Part shown: one piece after another, positions 60,924-64,000 of the stretch
Layout: the number at the start of each line of letters is the position of its first letter
How positions within the stretch are numbered: position 1 is the first letter of the stretch
NCBI RefSeq assembly: GCF_000146065.2
Contig: NC_020449.1
Location: 1,960,654-2,024,653 of the forward strand
Direction: 5' to 3'
From: Candidatus Cloacimonas acidaminovorans str. Evry
GTDB lineage: Bacteria; Cloacimonadota; Cloacimonadia; Cloacimonadales; Cloacimonadaceae
Length of the DNA: 64,000 nucleotides
Notes under the pieces: model-generated
What the model was told of the DNA's origin: nothing
The model's input: the letters and a program-made list of their open reading frames with translations, nothing else
The model's database searches: none
Program-made: the position numbers and the translations under genes

Positions 60924-63900
60924 TTATTTGCCTTTACTGATGCCAATTTGCTCCGCTACAACCTTGAAGAAACATTTTTGCTGAGTAGTGGGAATTTCCC
61001 AATATAAATTTGCCGTTGTGTGCACCAGCTGATAAGTTCCGTAGGGTTCACTGCAGGAATAAATACGATAGTTATTGGCATTGGGAACTGCATTCCAAGT
61101 AAGACGATAGGTATTTTGATAGCTTACAAGGTTAACCTGTGGAGGTGTAAGAACAATATTGAAAGTGCCATTTAAGACAACAGGATTTTCAGCAGAACCA
61201 TACACATTTCCTGTTTGCATAGTAAGGGTCTCCTGCACAGGATAAACAGTATCATTAGCATAAGAATAAATCTTGAATTGAACCAGTTCACCATCGGAAG
61301 CAAGATTTACTAAGATGGTAGAATAGGCAGTAGCTCTATCAATTAACACAATTTCTCCTGTGCCTCTACATTCATTATTCACAAAAGCACCCACCAAATC
61401 ATTCAGCTGAGCCGGAATGCCTTCAATAGACACTTGGGCATATACCGTAGCAGGATTATTGGGATAAACAATAGGTTGCCAATCAGGAACATTAACAGGA
61501 TTAACTATTACTATTACATTATCGTAAGCAGTTAGTTCACCATCGCTAACACCAAAAGTAATATTTTCACTTCCTACCCAGTTTAAATCCGCAGTAAAAG
61601 TTACTTGAGTTCCGTTAATAGCAATATGAATATGATTATTTCCACTCACAGATAGGGTTAAGGGATCATTATCGGCATCACTGATGTAGGAAGCAAAAGC
61701 CACTGTTAGAGAACCGTTTTTAGCAAAACTGAAGCTCTCCGGCAGAGTTATTCGCGGGGAATGATTGCCAGAAGAAACATCCATTGTTACCGGCAGGGTT
61801 GTTATAGGATGAACAGGATCGTTGCTTTGAATAGTTAAAACTGCATTATAAATACCTTCTGCCATTCCGACAGCAGAAAAATGACCGCTAATAGTTTGAT
61901 TTCCACCGGCAGGAATATTTCCGCTATTGGGAGTTACACTAAACCATTCCACCGGAGGAAGAGAACAGGCAAGCGAAATTTCTCCGCTTACAGTATGCGG
62001 TTCTGCATTATATTCATCACCATTAATTGTATAAGGTAGAACAATTGTAGTAACCAATCCGGTACCGATAGTTACATTTACTGTAGCGGTAGCAGATTCT
62101 GAACCGTAAATAACTCCCCATCCACTTGAACCGGTTCCAAACCAACTAATGGTAATACCTGTTCCGGTTGTTAGATCAGGAATTAAATCTCCTCCACTAC
62201 CACCGACAAAATTAGTAGCACTATTTACAGTTACTCCCGCAGGGAAAGTAACTATAACTTCTTTCAGCCATTCAGTATCAGTGCTGGCATTAGTTACAGT
62301 GAAAGTCCAGTCAACCGTTGTGCCGGAAGTATACTCATCTGCATTCAAAGTTAAAGTAGAGCCGGCAATACTTTTACTGCCGGTTGTTTTGGCTGGAATA
62401 ATGACTTCATTTCTGCCAGTAGGTTCACTAACTACCATAGTATAAGTTAAGGATTGTGAACCGGTATTACTGATAGTGAAAGTTTGAGTGCTTTCCGCTC
62501 CGGTAATTAAAGTAGCAGATAAAGTATTGGTATTTACAGATATAGTGGGAGGAATAAAACCGCTACCTGTAACCGGAAGAGATAAATTGGCTTGGGTCTG
62601 ACTGTTGCTGCTAATAGTAACATTGCCATTATAGCTGATTGCAGAGACAGGTGAAAAGCTTAAAATATAGGTCTTGCTCTGTCCTGCAGGAATGGAAAAG
62701 CTAAGAGTATTACGCATTTCTTTTACTGCAGCGGTAACGGAATAACCGGTGGGAGTAATTATAGAACCGGTAAGAGTAGAACCGCCGGTATTTATAATCG
62801 TGAAGTTCTGAGTGGAAGTTGTTCCCACCGCTACCGAACCAAACGAAAAAGAAGTCGGATTTACAGATATTTGTGGGTTACCGGAGACAGCAGTTAAGAT
62901 CAATTTTACATTAGGTTTATAAACAGAGGTTGAACCGCTGCTAAACACATTGGTTTGATCAGCATAATCATTACGCGTAAATCTATAACCATTTGCCATA
63001 GAAGTATATTGCACTGTTCCAGTTGAACTGTAACTTCCTATCAAACCAAAGGCAGTATCAATTAAAAGGTTATCTGTTCCGTTCCACAGAAAAGGAGTGC
63101 TTAAAGTAAGCATATTGTAACCGGTTGTTGAAATAGTATAGTTGGCGTTGGTATAAACCGTAATTAAGTCAGTATTATCAATCCAACTGCTAACATCTGT
63201 GGCTGGGGTATGTTTCATTCTCACTACAAAATTGGGCATTGTTTTATTAGGCACGCCAGTTACATTAAATCCTACCTGAGAGATATAAACAGGACCAACT
63301 ACCCCGGCAGCATTCAATTCGGCTTTCGTATACACTGATTGACCATGCAAGCTTTGGTAATATACATTTATAGGAGATGCTTCCGTTGTTCCTGTGCTGG
63401 CAGTTCCACTTCCGATAATAGCACCCGTCTCAAAAACATTGAAAGGTGTAGCTGTAACTGTTGCAGTAGGGTTTGATTCCCCTGTGGCATAAACAGCTTT
63501 CAGATAATAGCTGTAAGTTGTGCCATTAACAACAGCGTTATCCGTATAGGTTAGACCTGGAACTGTAGTGAGCAGTGCTGAATTTTTATATATTTTATAA
63601 CCGGTTGGTTGACCTGACACAGGTGCCTGCCAGCTAAGAATAACACTTCCATTTCTCGGAGCAGCGGTTAAATTCTGAGGAGGGTATAAAAAACCTGGAG
63701 TGGGGAATATTTTAATTTGGAGGTTAGGCAAACTGGTAGAAACGGTCAAACTGGTTGGGGCGGCAGAATCACTATGATTACAACGAACCCGGGTTGTAGG
63801 TGTGGTAGTATAAGTCCAGTTAGGATAGTCGGAAGTATATGCCTGGTTACCTTTTACAATCAAAATTGCCAGATTGGAGCCATTACAGGTAAATTGAGGA

Positions 63901-64000
63901 CTTAAATCAACAGACATCCATCCGCTGGTAGCATCATTTGTAAAACTGCCACTATAAACCTGGGTGTATCCTGTAGTAGCATATGTTCCATCGCTTAAAG
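60924..64000 (-). CDS. Very large secreted surface protein, 5' end outside the window
   Basis: About 1024 residues are visible and the frame is open to the right edge, so the N-terminus is missing. From the visible N-terminal side: a jelly-roll-like region, an FN3 domain (PPQNLTAAPRNGSVILSWQAPV), a beta-rich region resembling the N-termini of the secreted proteins at 21400 and 23388, a choice-of-anchor-D/ASH-like domain (ISVNPTSFSFGSVAVGTTSTQNFTIINTG pattern, split here), a second similar domain, a Cadherin/Big-like domain (ISDADNDPLTLSVSG), and a final FN3-like domain. No FlgD-like sorting end is present. The carboxypeptidase gene follows with no gap, so the two are likely one operon. Probable role is adhesion or substrate binding. 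Confidence 0.72.
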   Translation of the reverse strand, partial: LSDGTYATTGYTQVYSGSFTNDATSGWMSVDLSPQFTCNGSNLAILIVKGNQAYTSDYPNWTYTTTPTTRVRCNHSDSAAPTSLTVSTSLPNLQIKIFPTPGFLYPPQNLTAAPRNGSVILSWQAPVSGQPTGYKIYKNSALLTTVPGLTYTDNAVVNGTTYSYYLKAVYATGESNPTATVTATPFNVFETGAIIGSGTASTGTTEASPINVYYQSLHGQSVYTKAELNAAGVVGPVYISQVGFNVTGVPNKTMPNFVVRMKHTPATDVSSWIDNTDLITVYTNANYTISTTGYNMLTLSTPFLWNGTDNLLIDTAFGLIGSYSSTGTVQYTSMANGYRFTRNDYADQTNVFSSGSTSVYKPNVKLILTAVSGNPQISVNPTSFSFGSVAVGTTSTQNFTIINTGGSTLTGSIITPTGYSVTAAVKEMRNTLSFSIPAGQSKTYILSFSPVSAISYNGNVTISSNSQTQANLSLPVTGSGFIPPTISVNTNTLSATLITGAESTQTFTISNTGSQSLTYTMVVSEPTGRNEVIIPAKTTGSKSIAGSTLTLNADEYTSGTTVDWTFTVTNASTDTEWLKEVIVTFPAGVTVNSATNFVGGSGGDLIPDLTTGTGITISWFGTGSSGWGVIYGSESATATVNVTIGTGLVTTIVLPYTINGDEYNAEPHTVSGEISLACSLPPVEWFSVTPNSGNIPAGGNQTISGHFSAVGMAEGIYNAVLTIQSNDPVHPITTLPVTMDVSSGNHSPRITLPESFSFAKNGSLTVAFASYISDADNDPLTLSVSGNNHIHIAINGTQVTFTADLNWVGSENITFGVSDGELTAYDNVIVIVNPVNVPDWQPIVYPNNPATVYAQVSIEGIPAQLNDLVGAFVNNECRGTGEIVLIDRATAYSTILVNLASDGELVQFKIYSYANDTVYPVQETLTMQTGNVYGSAENPVVLNGTFNIVLTPPQVNLVSYQNTYRLTWNAVPNANNYRIYSCSEPYGTYQLVHTTANLYWEIPTTQQKCFFKVVAEQIGISKGK

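Overview
The window is AT-rich, gene-dense bacterial DNA. It suggests a strictly fermentative, anaerobic, Gram-negative-type bacterium, most likely a member of Candidatus Cloacimonadota (the Ca. Cloacimonas group); this is inference from gene content, not from a database match. Points in favour are a biotin-dependent transcarboxylase locus (methylmalonyl-CoA/pyruvate chemistry) facing a malic enzyme, a soluble NuoEFG-type flavin/Fe-S complex with a GltD-like module, outer-membrane sugar genes (phosphoheptose isomerase, GT9 transferase, LpxA/WbbJ-like acyltransferase), and several large secreted proteins with fibronectin-III domains and a FlgD-like C-terminal 'YPNP ... GQKV ... SGIYF' sorting-type domain. 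No rRNA, tRNA, CRISPR array, transposase or prophage gene was recognised.

Layout. 1-3.6 kb: LpxA-like acyltransferase, Xer recombinase, B12-binding-type radical SAM protein. 3.7-9.3 kb: three-gene electron-transfer operon (NuoE, NuoF, and a large NuoG/GltD/Mo-bis-MGD-like subunit). 9.5-14.7 kb: ribosomal protein S1, LysS, HtpG. 15.3-24.2 kb: two large secreted proteins, cysteine desulfurase plus IscU-type scaffold, and a small secreted protein. 24.4-31.6 kb: GT9, AlaS, TrxB, RecG. 31.8-36.4 kb: a TPR-like secreted protein, a double ComEA-like protein, secreted endonuclease I, GmhA, adenosine deaminase. 36.5-38.4 kb: a two-gene AAA ATPase/TOPRIM (DUF4276-like) module that looks like an anti-phage defence pair. 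38.5-42.7 kb: RNase HIII, FolC, a pilin-like protein, a lytic transglycosylase, a ferritin-like protein. 42.7-43.7 kb: a 1-kb gene-free zone with a five-copy repeat array. 43.7-47.9 kb: a sulfite-oxidase-fold protein lacking its molybdenum cysteine, an EamA transporter, a flippase-like membrane protein, malic enzyme. 48.4-52.1 kb: transcarboxylase genes. 52.1-54.3 kb: an S23-type four-helix-bundle gene bracketed by inverted purine arrays, then pyrR-pyrF. 54.5-64 kb: secreted beta-propeller-like protein, PP2C phosphatase, asparagine-synthase-like protein, and a secreted M14 carboxypeptidase behind a very large secreted protein that runs off the right edge.

The most unusual signal lies between genes. 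Five intergenic elements (about 1.75, 14.95, 29.1, 43.4 and 58.6 kb) share one architecture: roughly six 11-bp units, the first half in one orientation and the second half its reverse complement, giving a ~66-bp dyad with exact 11-bp phasing. Three different unit sequences are used, so the architecture is conserved while the sequence is not. A second dispersed family (~73-bp imperfect hairpins ending in ACTCCTGA) occurs three times, and purine-rich short-unit arrays ending in GTGAAACAAGG bracket the S23 gene in inverted orientation. Together these look like several families of small non-autonomous repeats.
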